From Nitratireductor sp. XY-223 (GTDB lineage Bacteria > Pseudomonadota > Alphaproteobacteria > Rhizobiales > Rhizobiaceae): a stretch of DNA of 64,000 bases. A program made the translations under genes and the position numbers. The first letter of the stretch is position 1. Each line of letters opens with the position of its first letter. This document shows, piece after piece, positions 18,112 through 26,292 of the stretch. The stretch covers positions 310,001 to 374,000 of the forward strand of contig NZ_SPNT01000004.1 in NCBI RefSeq assembly GCF_004959855.1, written 5' to 3'. The notes under the pieces were generated by a model, which did not search any database, was not told the origin of the DNA, and worked only from the letters and a program-made list of their open reading frames with translations.

Positions 18112-18642
18112 TCAAGAATAACTGCTAAGCCGTTGCATCTCTGACACAGAAACCCCATGCTTTTGGGCCGTTTTCGGGTCGAGCCAGGGTGAGGTATCGA
18201 CCGTCGGATCGTGGTCGGTGGCAAACTCGAAAACTATGCCTTCCGGCCCTTTGCAATAGGCGGAATAGCAGAAGCCGTGATCGAGTGGGCCTATGACCCA
18301 GATTCCGTTGCGCCTTATTCGCGCGACCAGACGGTCCAGGGCATCGCGATCAGGACAGGTAAATGCAAGATGCTGCAGCGCCCCCGGCGCGATGACGCCA
18401 ATCGGGTCTCTTGGTTCCGACACGTCTACAACCGGCGCTGACGCGGCGATGGCCTCGTCAAAGTACAGGCTGAAGGTGGACTCATCACTTTCCTCACCGA
18501 TCCGCATGACCACACGTATGCCGGATTTCTCACGCTGGATAGCGATGAGCGAAAACCCAAGGACCTCGCTGTAAAAGCGGATGGTTTCGCGCGGGTTGCC
18601 CGTTGCGAGGGAGACGCTCTGTGCTTTGTTTATGTTGATCAT
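18112..18642 (-). CDS. VOC (glyoxalase/bleomycin resistance) family protein
   Basis: 176 residues. It shows one VOC module pair: INKAQSVSLATGNPRETIRFYSEVLGFSL at the N-terminus and LQHLAFTCPDRDALDRLVARI, then GFCYSAYCKGPEGIVFEFATD with the last metal-ligand Glu. The first strand has Ser where many VOC enzymes have His, so the metal site may be altered. The ATG overlaps the stop of the upstream VOC gene by four bases. Function could be ring-cleaving dioxygenase-like, isomerase or lyase. Confidence 0.8.
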   Translation of the reverse strand: MININKAQSVSLATGNPRETIRFYSEVLGFSLIAIQREKSGIRVVMRIGEESDESTFSLYFDEAIAASAPVVDVSEPRDPIGVIAPGALQHLAFTCPDRDALDRLVARIRRNGIWVIGPLDHGFCYSAYCKGPEGIVFEFATDHDPTVDTSPWLDPKTAQKHGVSVSEMQRLSSYS

Positions 18643-19445
18643 TGCGTCACCCTCAGCTTGCCTTGGAGTTTCAGGAGAAGAATGCGCGGCAGGGCGACCG
18701 CCATCTTTTTGAGATTCGAAACTATTGCCTTGAGCGATCGGGATTGGTCGGCCGGTATCGTCTCCGTCATCAACCAGTTGAGAAGATTGATTGGCAAGTG
18801 CGGGATAAAGGCCGTGTCCTTCGTCAGGCCGAACCGATATTTGCTGTCGTAGAAATCGGGGTTCGGTGTTGCGATGTACTCATCCGGCTCCGGCGAGGGT
18901 GACATGGCCGCCAGCACCTCCGCCTCTGAAAGACCCAGCTCATTCGCCGCCTCCATGTCGATCAGGTCCCGCTGCCCTGTTCTGACGCCCCCATCGACAG
19001 CAATGCGGAACAGCATTTCGTGCGGGCCCTTCAGCGAGAACGACTTCTCATAGCCGCGATCCTCGATATCGCTGACCGAGTATCCTTTAGCCTCGATATG
19101 AGCCCGTGCCGCGTTCAAGTCTTCTTCTGAGGCGACGTGAAAGCTGATGGATTGCATCGCGCCTGGCGCAACCGTGTCCGACTGGCCCGTGGGTGAAGTC
19201 AGACCCGGAACCGGCGTCAGCTTGTTCATTTCAGGCCTGTTGCAGAGGCTGAAAAACCCCGAATTGCGCTCATCGCCGTAGGCGATCAAGGCGTGGTCGG
19301 AGTCCTTGGACCCGTGCATGAGGTACCAGGCCACCATGCGCATGCCGAAGACTTCGTGAAAGAAGTTGAGCGCGGTTGGATAGTCGGTTGTGCCGACATT
19401 GGGGTGGTGGATACCGGTTATCAGGTTGAGCGCTTTGCCTGTCAT
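18639..19445 (-). CDS. VOC family protein, extradiol dioxygenase-like
   Basis: 268 residues. The N-terminal VOC domain (about 1-150) carries candidate metal ligands in TGIHHPNVG, QSISFHVA and PHEMLFRIA. The C-terminal part, about 110 residues (from GQRDLIDMEAANELGLSEAEVLAAM), resembles the tails seen in ring-cleaving dioxygenase-like VOC proteins, and it ends in a basic helix. It is translated just after the FAH-family gene (10-base gap). An aromatic or lactone breakdown role is inferred from that pairing. Confidence 0.78.
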   Translation of the reverse strand: MTGKALNLITGIHHPNVGTTDYPTALNFFHEVFGMRMVAWYLMHGSKDSDHALIAYGDERNSGFFSLCNRPEMNKLTPVPGLTSPTGQSDTVAPGAMQSISFHVASEEDLNAARAHIEAKGYSVSDIEDRGYEKSFSLKGPHEMLFRIAVDGGVRTGQRDLIDMEAANELGLSEAEVLAAMSPSPEPDEYIATPNPDFYDSKYRFGLTKDTAFIPHLPINLLNWLMTETIPADQSRSLKAIVSNLKKMAVALPRILLLKLQGKLRVTQ

Positions 19446-19455
19446 GATAGCCTCC

Positions 19456-20328
19456 TCAAGAACCTCCGGCTGCGCCGCTGTCGCGCATCACCGGGTTTTC
19501 CAGATTGCCGAGAGGGCCGCCGCGCACGACGACCTGGTCGCCTTCCTTCATCCAAAGGTAGGGGTCGTGGAACGCGCCGACGCCTTCGGGCGAGCCGGTC
19601 ACAATCACGTCGCCCGGGCGCAGGTCAGTCACCTCGGAGCAATAGGCGATGATGTCCGGGATCGGGATGATCAGATCATCAAGGGTCAGTGTCTGGAGCA
19701 CGCTCCCGTTCAGTACGAGCTCCAGCTTGATGTCTTCCATTGCCGGCGCTTCATCAAGCGTCGTCATCCAGGGACCGAACCCGCCGGTTGCCGGGAAAAT
19801 CTTGCCTGCGGTGATTTGCGGTGTGTGGATTTGGTAGTCGCGTATGCTCGCATCGTTGAATGGCGCGAAGCCGGCGACATAGGACATGGCGTCTTCTGCG
19901 GAGACGTTTCGAGCATGCTTTCCGATGACCACGGCAAGCTCCGCCTCGTAGTCAAGCGCTTCCGAAACACTTGGTAACAGGATTGGTTGATCATGCCCGA
20001 CAAGAGAATCGGTCGTCCGCACGAACAGCCAGGGTTTGGCGGGATGTTCCTTTAGGCCTGTGTAATCGCGGGATTCCTCGAAGTGTGACTTGGTGTTGAT
20101 GCCGACGCAAATAACTTTGGACGGATTGGGAATGACCGGGTCGAAAACGACAGCACTGATAGGCACCGCTTCGGCAGATTCAGCTTGTTCGGCGATCCAA
20201 TCGAGACCGTTTTCCAGTGCTTCACGAAGTGTCGGAACACTGCTGGCCGCGCCGATGTCCAGTATTTTATCGGCCTTGACCACGCCGTAGCTTGAGGTTT
20301 CCGCTGTATGAAAGCTTGCCAGTTGCAT
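19456..20328 (-). CDS. Fumarylacetoacetate hydrolase (FAH) family protein
   Basis: 290 residues. The C-terminal FAH catalytic domain spans about 80-285. LDYEAELAVVIGKHARNVSAEDAMSYVAGFAPFNDASIRDYQ holds the Glu/Glu/Asp metal ligands, and DVIVTGSPEGVG closes the active site. Family members hydrolyse or decarboxylate acylpyruvates from ring cleavage. With VOC proteins and an acyl-CoA synthetase in one regulon, it most likely handles a cyclic or aromatic-derived intermediate; the substrate is unknown. Confidence 0.88.
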   Translation of the reverse strand: MQLASFHTAETSSYGVVKADKILDIGAASSVPTLREALENGLDWIAEQAESAEAVPISAVVFDPVIPNPSKVICVGINTKSHFEESRDYTGLKEHPAKPWLFVRTTDSLVGHDQPILLPSVSEALDYEAELAVVIGKHARNVSAEDAMSYVAGFAPFNDASIRDYQIHTPQITAGKIFPATGGFGPWMTTLDEAPAMEDIKLELVLNGSVLQTLTLDDLIIPIPDIIAYCSEVTDLRPGDVIVTGSPEGVGAFHDPYLWMKEGDQVVVRGGPLGNLENPVMRDSGAAGGS

Positions 20329-20389
20329 GGCTTTTTTCCTTTTCGATGATCGATGGATTGTTGTTGCTCGGATTTACCGATTGCCCGTG

Positions 20390-21184
20390 TCAGGCATGCT
20401 GCAAGGCGGCGATATCCGCACAGCGCGCAGTGGCAACATCGCCCTGACGGGCGAGGTCAGCGATGAACTGCTCGAAAAGCTGCATCCGATCTTCGTCCAA
20501 CGCCAACATGTAGGGATGGAAGATGAGCGTCTTCACTTCATCCTGCTGAGCAGCGGGGTTTAAATGCTTGGCAAGATTATCGGCCCAAACCGACAGTGGG
20601 CCGACCGCACCTTTACCTCCTCCGAGAACAGCCTCACGCAACGGAGCCATCAAAGGCTCAAACCAAAATGCGTCAACGTCGCTCCACGCAAAGGGGATGT
20701 TGGCGAGCGTGTTGGTTGGCAGTTCGATGTGGGCAGCTGGGGAAATATGGGTGGCGCCCTGTTCGGCGAGCAATTCCACGGTCTGTTGCGTGATGCCCCC
20801 TCCCGGAGGCCTGAACCCCACCGGATTCAATCCCAGATCACGGAAGGCCTTGAAGGAGCGATCCAGGAGTTCCTTTTCTCTTTCGGCCGCAACGTCCGCC
20901 CAGTTCTCATGGCGCCAACCATGCAGCGCCAGCTCGTGCCCGCCCTCGACAACGCTCTCCAGAACCTTCGGATAGGTGCCTGCATTCCAACCCTCAAAGA
21001 AGAAAGTCGCCTGAACGCCGTTGCTACTCAGAATATCGAGGATGCGCGGCATGACATTTGCGGAAACATGATCTCCGGCTGGTGTGTCGGGAGGCAGCAA
21101 GCCAAACTCAATCTCCGCTGCCTCACCGAGATTATCAAACGTCACGCACAGAGTTTTTTTGCGTGCAGCGCTCCGATCCATCAT
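20390..21184 (-). CDS. Polysaccharide deacetylase family protein
   Basis: 264 residues of the NodB-homology fold. CVTFDNLGEAAE carries the first Asp, ATFFFEGWNA a strand, HELALHGWRHENW a His-x3-His metal pair, and VGFRPPGGGI the Arg/Pro motif. There is no signal peptide, so it is cytoplasmic and more likely an amidase or deformylase-like enzyme, as in allantoinase PuuE, than a cell-wall deacetylase. The second codon is also ATG, so the start could be 21181. It is the first gene of the leftward operon, under the TetR operator. Confidence 0.82.
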   Translation of the reverse strand: MMDRSAARKKTLCVTFDNLGEAAEIEFGLLPPDTPAGDHVSANVMPRILDILSSNGVQATFFFEGWNAGTYPKVLESVVEGGHELALHGWRHENWADVAAEREKELLDRSFKAFRDLGLNPVGFRPPGGGITQQTVELLAEQGATHISPAAHIELPTNTLANIPFAWSDVDAFWFEPLMAPLREAVLGGGKGAVGPLSVWADNLAKHLNPAAQQDEVKTLIFHPYMLALDEDRMQLFEQFIADLARQGDVATARCADIAALQHA

Positions 21185-21218
21185 TGGGATCTCCTCCGAA
21201 TATCGAACTCGAGTTAGA

Positions 21219-21247
21219 CATATTGTTCAATTTGAATTATTTGTCAA
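21219..21247 (-). promoter_or_regulatory. Leftward promoter with TetR operator in the spacer
   Basis: On the minus strand: TTGACA (21247-21242), 17-base spacer, then AATATG (21224-21219). The spacer ends in TTCAAATTGAAC, part of an imperfect palindrome (TGTTCAA-T-TTGAATT at 21224-21238). The same layout occurs before the acyl-CoA synthetase gene at 21980-22008. The site sits between the divergent deacetylase and tetR genes. Confidence 0.65.
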
Positions 21248-21308
21248 CCCCACTTTATTTTTCCAACACAACCGCTACAGTGGTGGCGAATCTTGGAGGC
21301 ATACGGCG

Positions 21309-21983
21309 ATGCAGCGCGAAGTGGACTTGGTCAGACGAGCGGAAATTGGACGAGAGCGCCGAGCTCGCACGAGGTCTGCGATCATTCAGGCCGCCATTGA
21401 AGTGATTGCCGAAAAGGGAGAGGAATCCGTCACCACACAAGACTTCATGGACAGGGCCGGTGTCTCCCGCGGAACTTTCTACAATTACTTCGATGCGAAA
21501 ACGAGCGTGCTATCGGCAATTGCTGACGACCTCATGGACAGTTTGAACGCCCAGATCATTGAAGAATCGCAAGATATTGAAAACGCTGATGAAAGATTGG
21601 CCTGGATCCTGCACAGAGTGTTGGAACGGGCAGATAGAGACCCGACCTGGGCGAATGCACTCCTGGTTGCCGTGTGGCGAAATGCACCGAACATCGTGGG
21701 CGAAACGACCATGGGTTATCTACTAGCGGATCTGAACCTGGGCCGCGACCAGGGCTTGTTTTCGGTGATGGACGACACGGTTTCCGCAAGCATTATTTTC
21801 GGATCCATGATGTTTGGAATGCGCGCGGTTCTCGATCAACAGTATGGCGTGGAGCAAAGACGGCAATTGGTATCCCAGATACTCGTCGCCCTTGGCGCCC
21901 AGCAGCGTCGCGCGGAAATAGTCAGTGAGTCCATCCACAAGCGCTGTCAGGCTGCGATGGCAAATTTTACGTCTGAGTATTGA
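21309..21983 (+). CDS. TetR/AcrR family transcriptional regulator
   Basis: 224 residues from ATG 21309, which has GGAGG at 21295-21299; the frame extends upstream to 21084 across the promoter, which is not credible. The N-terminal DNA-binding domain is clear: ARTRSAIIQAAIEVIAEKGEESVTTQDFMDRAGVSRGTFYNYFDAKTSVLSAI. The C-terminal ligand domain is not diagnostic. It lies between the leftward operon and the rightward acyl-CoA synthetase, and a matching palindrome lies at both promoters, so it most likely represses both; an acyl-CoA or aromatic effector is plausible. Confidence 0.9.
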   Translation: MQREVDLVRRAEIGRERRARTRSAIIQAAIEVIAEKGEESVTTQDFMDRAGVSRGTFYNYFDAKTSVLSAIADDLMDSLNAQIIEESQDIENADERLAWILHRVLERADRDPTWANALLVAVWRNAPNIVGETTMGYLLADLNLGRDQGLFSVMDDTVSASIIFGSMMFGMRAVLDQQYGVEQRRQLVSQILVALGAQQRRAEIVSESIHKRCQAAMANFTSEY

Positions 21984-22008
21984 CATTCTGTTCAAATTGA
22001 ACAAATAG
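21980..22008 (+). promoter_or_regulatory. Rightward promoter with TetR operator in the spacer
   Basis: TTGACA at 21980-21985 overlaps the tetR stop codon. A 17-base spacer follows, then AAATAG at 22003-22008. The perfect palindrome TGTTCAA-A-TTGAACA spans 21989-22003. The last 12 spacer bases are identical to those of the leftward promoter at the same distance from TTGACA. Repression by blocking RNA polymerase is the natural reading. Confidence 0.7.
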
Positions 22009-22070
22009 TCCAATTTATGTAGCCAAGCCGCATGAGCATTGGCCAATTGTGCGCCTAGGAGGGCCCACAG

Positions 22071-23984
22071 ATGAATTGGACCGGAGACGACACGCAGCAG
22101 AACGGCTGGAGGATCGCATCCAAAGCGGATGTGTTACGCGTAGAAAACCGGCCGTTGGAAGCTGAGCTTGAATACCAAACAACCTGGGATCTTTTGCTGC
22201 GCTGTGAACGAGAGTTTGCGGATCTTCCTGCACTGAGTTTTCTGTTGACCGGTGAGGTGGATGAAGAACCGCGCACCTGGACCTATTCAGAGTTTGTCGG
22301 AGAGGTTCGCCGCGCCGCCAATCTGATTAGCGATCTGAGTACGGCTCCCGCAGCCGCGGTGTCCCTCGTGTTGCCGAACCTGCCCGAGACGCATTTTCTG
22401 ATTTGGGGTGCGGAAGCCGTTGGAGCGGCGAACCCTATCAACCCGTTTCTGGAAGAGAATTACATTGCCAACATTATGCGCGAAGCAGGGTCGGAGACCG
22501 CTGTAACCGTCGCGGAACATGTCTCGCGCGATCTCTTTGCGAAAGTCCGTGGCGCTGCAGAGGCGAGCGGATGCGTGAAACGTTTGGTGACCGTAGATCT
22601 GGCTCGTTACTTGGGAGCAGCCGTATCGGAGGGAGCCTCGACCAAGGTTCTGCCTTCAGGCCTGGAGGTTATTTCGTACGAACACGTTTCGGGAAACTAC
22701 TCTCCGTCGGTTCCCAACTTTGAGCGGGAAACTGGACCCGACACGATAGCAAGCTTGTTCCACACGGGGGGCACGACAGGCTTGCCGAAACTTGCGAAGC
22801 GCAGCCACCTGAACGAGGCCTATCAGGGTTGGGTCGTTTCCAATTTTGCAGGATACAAACGCCAAGACACGATATTGTGCGGTCTGCCTCTTTTCCATGT
22901 CAATGCGAGCATTGTGACGGGTCTCGCCGCGTTCGTCTCCGGCAGCCATGTGCTTTTGACCACGCCCGAAGGTTACCGAAACCGGACGTTTATGGCCAAC
23001 ATCTGGAAGATAATCGAGCGGCACAATGTCACGGCGATTTCCGGTGTGCCGACTCTCTATGCAGCCCTGTTGGATATTCCGCGGGGAAGCGCTGATATTT
23101 CGTCTTTAAAAACAGGATTCTGCGGCGCGGCGCCCATTTCACCTGAGCTCTTTCGCAAGGTTGAAGACGCCTTGGGATTGCGCATTGTCGAGGCTTACGG
23201 CCTGACTGAGGGCGGATGTGTGTCCACGGCGAATCCAGTTTTTGGCGAGGCGAAGATTGGGTCTGTAGGGATCGCTCTGCCGTTTCAGGAAGTTGCCGTT
23301 GCGGAGCTGTCCGCTGACGGTGAAATTGCCGACTTTCACGGAACGAATGAGGTTGGTTCTGTCGTTGTAAGGGGCCCAAACGTTTTCCCGGGATACACAG
23401 AGGAACGTCGTAACCGGGGCGTTCTCACTGGGGACGGATGGCTGATAACAGGCGATCTGGGGAAAATCGATGAGGATGGATTTCTTTGGCTGACCGGGCG
23501 CGCGAAGGATCTGATCATACGCGGCGGCCATAACATCGATCCGGCCTCAATTGAGGATCCGCTCTCCGCACACCCAGACGTAGCGCTGGCCGCAGCCGTT
23601 GGCCGACCGGACAGCTATGCGGGAGAACTGCCGGTCGCATTTGTCCAGCTTCGCCAGGGCGCGGATGCCGATAGGGAAACACTCGGGACCTGGTTGCGTG
23701 ATCAGATATCCGAAAAGGCTGCGCGACCGGTCAGAATAGACATTTTGGATGCGATGCCGCTCACGACGGTCGGCAAGACTTTCAAACCTACTCTCCGGGT
23801 GAAGGCTGTAGAGCAGGCCTTGTCCGATCATTTGGCCGCGCACAACATCAATACGGCGGAGTACGAAGTCACCATCAATAGCAATGGTCAAATCACAGCG
23901 ACGCTGAGCTTTGGTGGCAAATCCCCGGTTTCTGAACTGTGTGACGAAGTGTCTGCCTGGCCTATTCCAGTCGACATTCACTAG
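22071..23984 (+). CDS. Acyl-CoA synthetase (AMP-binding, ANL superfamily)
   Basis: 637 residues. The AMP-binding P-loop is FHTGGTTGLPKLAKRSH, with GLPLFHVNASIV, the adenine motif VEAYGLTEGG, ITGDLGKIDEDGFLWLTGRAKDLIIRGG and the C-terminal catalytic lysine in TVGKTFKP. It activates a carboxylate as its CoA thioester. The chain extends about 50 residues past the lysine, slightly longer than usual. GGAGGG precedes the ATG by a few bases. Its own promoter carries the TetR operator. An organic acid linked to the deacetylase/FAH/VOC operon is the inferred substrate. Confidence 0.92.
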   Translation: MNWTGDDTQQNGWRIASKADVLRVENRPLEAELEYQTTWDLLLRCEREFADLPALSFLLTGEVDEEPRTWTYSEFVGEVRRAANLISDLSTAPAAAVSLVLPNLPETHFLIWGAEAVGAANPINPFLEENYIANIMREAGSETAVTVAEHVSRDLFAKVRGAAEASGCVKRLVTVDLARYLGAAVSEGASTKVLPSGLEVISYEHVSGNYSPSVPNFERETGPDTIASLFHTGGTTGLPKLAKRSHLNEAYQGWVVSNFAGYKRQDTILCGLPLFHVNASIVTGLAAFVSGSHVLLTTPEGYRNRTFMANIWKIIERHNVTAISGVPTLYAALLDIPRGSADISSLKTGFCGAAPISPELFRKVEDALGLRIVEAYGLTEGGCVSTANPVFGEAKIGSVGIALPFQEVAVAELSADGEIADFHGTNEVGSVVVRGPNVFPGYTEERRNRGVLTGDGWLITGDLGKIDEDGFLWLTGRAKDLIIRGGHNIDPASIEDPLSAHPDVALAAAVGRPDSYAGELPVAFVQLRQGADADRETLGTWLRDQISEKAARPVRIDILDAMPLTTVGKTFKPTLRVKAVEQALSDHLAAHNINTAEYEVTINSNGQITATLSFGGKSPVSELCDEVSAWPIPVDIH

Positions 23985-24058
23985 ATGCGCGCGCTGATGG
24001 CGTACATCCGGAGGCAGTCGTGCGGCTTGGCACTGATGCCCAACTTAGGACGAAGACT

Positions 24059-25135
24059 ATGAAAAAGAGAATCGCAATTGTTGGCGGTGGTTTTGCAGGT
24101 GCGGAACTGGCCAAGTCATTGGAAGAAAAAGCGGATGTGACGCTCATCGAGCAGAATACTCATTTTGTTCATACGCCCGCCATGGTGAGAGCGACCGTTG
24201 ATCCATCGTTGCTGGACCGGGCACTCATCCCGTACGAAAAACTGCTGAAAAAAGGACGGATTGTGCACGGACGGGCCCAAAGCGTGGATGCAACCGGGGT
24301 CACAATGGACGACGGTGAGCAGATCGAGGCCGACTACACCGTTATCGCAACAGGTTCGGCCTATGCCGCTCCTTTCAAGGCGAAGGATGGTGAAATCGAT
24401 GGGCTGCGAGCTGCCAACGCTCAGATCAACCGCAAACTACGCAACGCAAAAACGATTGCGATTGTTGGCGCCGGTGCCGTGGGGACCGAATTGGCTGGTG
24501 AGATAAAGCACGCCATGCCCGACAAGAAAGTGACTTTGATCTCGGCGGATAAAACACTCTTTCCTGGATTTCCGGACAAGCTCGGAAATCAATTAGGGAG
24601 CAAGCTCAGGGCCGCTGGCGTAGATGTAATCTTGGGAGCGATGGCAGAGAACCTGAAAAGCTTGACGGAGCCTTATGCCGGATCGCTGACACTGGACAAC
24701 GGGCAACACGTTGACGCGGATCTCATCTTTCCGGTTGTCGGATCACGCGCGCGGCCCGAGCTGCTGGAATCACTTCCAGGCGCAAAAAAGAGCAGCTCCA
24801 ACCGGATAAAGGTTGATCAGTGGATGCGTCCGTCCGATTTGCCCAATGTCTTTGCAGTAGGGGATGTCGCGGACAATGGTGATCCGATGACGGTTGTGGC
24901 GATTAACCGGCAGGAACCCTGGCTTTCGAAAACCCTGCTGGCATTGGCCAAAGGAGCGAAAGTGGAGAACCAAAGACCCTACACGGCTGCGAACAAATCC
25001 ATGATCCTCATCCCTCTCGGACCCAATATCGGCAATTCATTCCTTGCAGTTGCGACAGTGGGCAACTTTCTAACACGGTTGTTCAAGGGCAAGGATTTGT
25101 TCCTGACCAAGTATAACAATTCCTTCGGCCGATAG
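24059..25135 (+). CDS. FAD-dependent pyridine nucleotide oxidoreductase (AIF/FSP1/Ndh2-like)
   Basis: 358 residues from ATG 24059; an alternative GTG at 24020 has a good GGAGG and would add 13 residues. The FAD site IAIVGGGFAGAELAKSLE opens the protein, the NAD(P) site TIAIVGAGAVGTELAGEI is central, and the FAD contact VFAVGDVADNG lies near the C-terminus. The overall pattern is that of AIFM2/FSP1 and type II NADH dehydrogenase relatives, which pass electrons to quinones. It follows the acyl-CoA synthetase by 74 bases and probably shares its promoter. Confidence 0.85.
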   Translation: MKKRIAIVGGGFAGAELAKSLEEKADVTLIEQNTHFVHTPAMVRATVDPSLLDRALIPYEKLLKKGRIVHGRAQSVDATGVTMDDGEQIEADYTVIATGSAYAAPFKAKDGEIDGLRAANAQINRKLRNAKTIAIVGAGAVGTELAGEIKHAMPDKKVTLISADKTLFPGFPDKLGNQLGSKLRAAGVDVILGAMAENLKSLTEPYAGSLTLDNGQHVDADLIFPVVGSRARPELLESLPGAKKSSSNRIKVDQWMRPSDLPNVFAVGDVADNGDPMTVVAINRQEPWLSKTLLALAKGAKVENQRPYTAANKSMILIPLGPNIGNSFLAVATVGNFLTRLFKGKDLFLTKYNNSFGR

Positions 25136-25173
25136 GAGCATTAGGCCTGTAGGCGATATCCCGAACCCACGCC

Positions 25174-25207
25174 GCCAAATTGAGGATGATTTCCTCGCCA
25201 ATTTGGC
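25174..25207 (+). terminator. Stem-loop after the FAD oxidoreductase gene
   Basis: GCCAAATTGAGGA (25174-25186) pairs with TCCTC...AATTTGGC (25192-25207), with a three-base bulge and a short loop. No strong T-run follows, so it may be a weak or Rho-assisted terminator or mRNA end protection. It lies between the last gene of the island and the tRNA. Confidence 0.4.
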
Positions 25208-25235
25208 AGAAATATCTCTAACTCATTGAAAAAAT

Positions 25236-25312
<77 letters not shown>

Positions 25313-25474
25313 CAGGCGCCGAAGCGCGAACACGACAAGCTGGATAACCGATGTCAGCCGCCACTGCAATGGAAATTACCGTGCGGCCGGGAAACTCAGA
25401 TTGGTCCGGCTGGTGCATCTTTGCGCCGGTAAAACAAATTCCATCGGATCCTTCAACGCCGCCGCGGGGCGGGC

Positions 25475-26092
25475 TCAGTTGTAGGCCGGCATGAACAATA
25501 GTTTCAGATAGGAGCGGAAGAGCAGGATCTGCTTGGACAGTTCCTGCGGCGCCTCCAGTGCCCGCGACAGGACGATGCCGCCCTCGACGATGCCGGTCAC
25601 CATGTCGGCCACCGCCTCCAGGTCCACATCGTCCTTCGGCGGATAGATGGCAGCGATCTTTTCCAGCTCTGCCAGAAAGCGCCGGCGCCATTTGAGCAGC
25701 GCGTGCTTGTTCAGCTCGCGCACGTCGGAATCAAACAGGCGCTCATTGTAGCAGCAGGTCGCCACCAGGCAGCCGGGATGCCCCTTGGGCAGATCCGCCA
25801 TCATCTCGGCAAACAGCTTGAGGCCGATCAGAAAAGCGTGCAACGGATCGTCGTGCAGCTCCCGTGCCCGGGCGAAGAGATCGTCGAGCAGTTCGTCCTC
25901 GCGGTCGACATAGCGCTGCAGAAGCGCCAGCGCCAGCTGGTTCTTGTCCCTGAAATGATAGAAAAAGCCGCTCTTGGTGATCTCCGCCTCGGCGATGATC
26001 TCGTCGATCGAGGTGGCGCCGAAACCCTTGGTCAGCACCGACGCCTCGGCGATGTCCATCAAGCGCTCGCGCGTTTCCTGCCCCTTGCCCAT
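25475..26092 (-). CDS. TetR/AcrR family regulator
   Basis: 205 residues. The DNA-binding domain is at residues 5-50 (TRERLMDIAEASVLTKGFGATSIDEIIAEAEITKSGFFYHFRDKNQLALALL). The C-terminal half contains GCLVATCCYNERLF, resembling the AcuR/NemR-type ligand domain with its Gly-Cys-Leu motif, so a reactive or thiol-sensed ligand is possible. It is divergent from the homocysteine methyltransferase gene, with a perfect palindrome in the shared gap. Confidence 0.9.
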   Translation of the reverse strand: MGKGQETRERLMDIAEASVLTKGFGATSIDEIIAEAEITKSGFFYHFRDKNQLALALLQRYVDREDELLDDLFARARELHDDPLHAFLIGLKLFAEMMADLPKGHPGCLVATCCYNERLFDSDVRELNKHALLKWRRRFLAELEKIAAIYPPKDDVDLEAVADMVTGIVEGGIVLSRALEAPQELSKQILLFRSYLKLLFMPAYN

Positions 26093-26117
26093 ATTCAGTC
26101 CCGTTTTGCTTTACCGC

Positions 26118-26130
26118 CGGTACAGTACCG
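26118..26130. promoter_or_regulatory. Candidate TetR operator, palindrome CGGTAC-A-GTACCG
   Basis: A perfect 13-base inverted repeat lies in the 200-base divergent gap, 26 bases from the tetR start. Related GTAC-containing bases (TACCGC before, CAGTACAG after) extend it. Autoregulation and control of the methyltransferase gene are inferred. Confidence 0.55.
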
Positions 26131-26292
26131 TCAGTACAGTTTCTGGTCCGATCTAAACGCCGTGACAGATGCCTTCATTCCAACCAATTGATATTGCTGC
26201 TTAAAATTTTTCGCAACGACCGTACCGCAAACTTTCTATCGGCATTGACCAAATCATTTCATGTTTCCGTCCTCAAAAAAGAGGACCGATCC

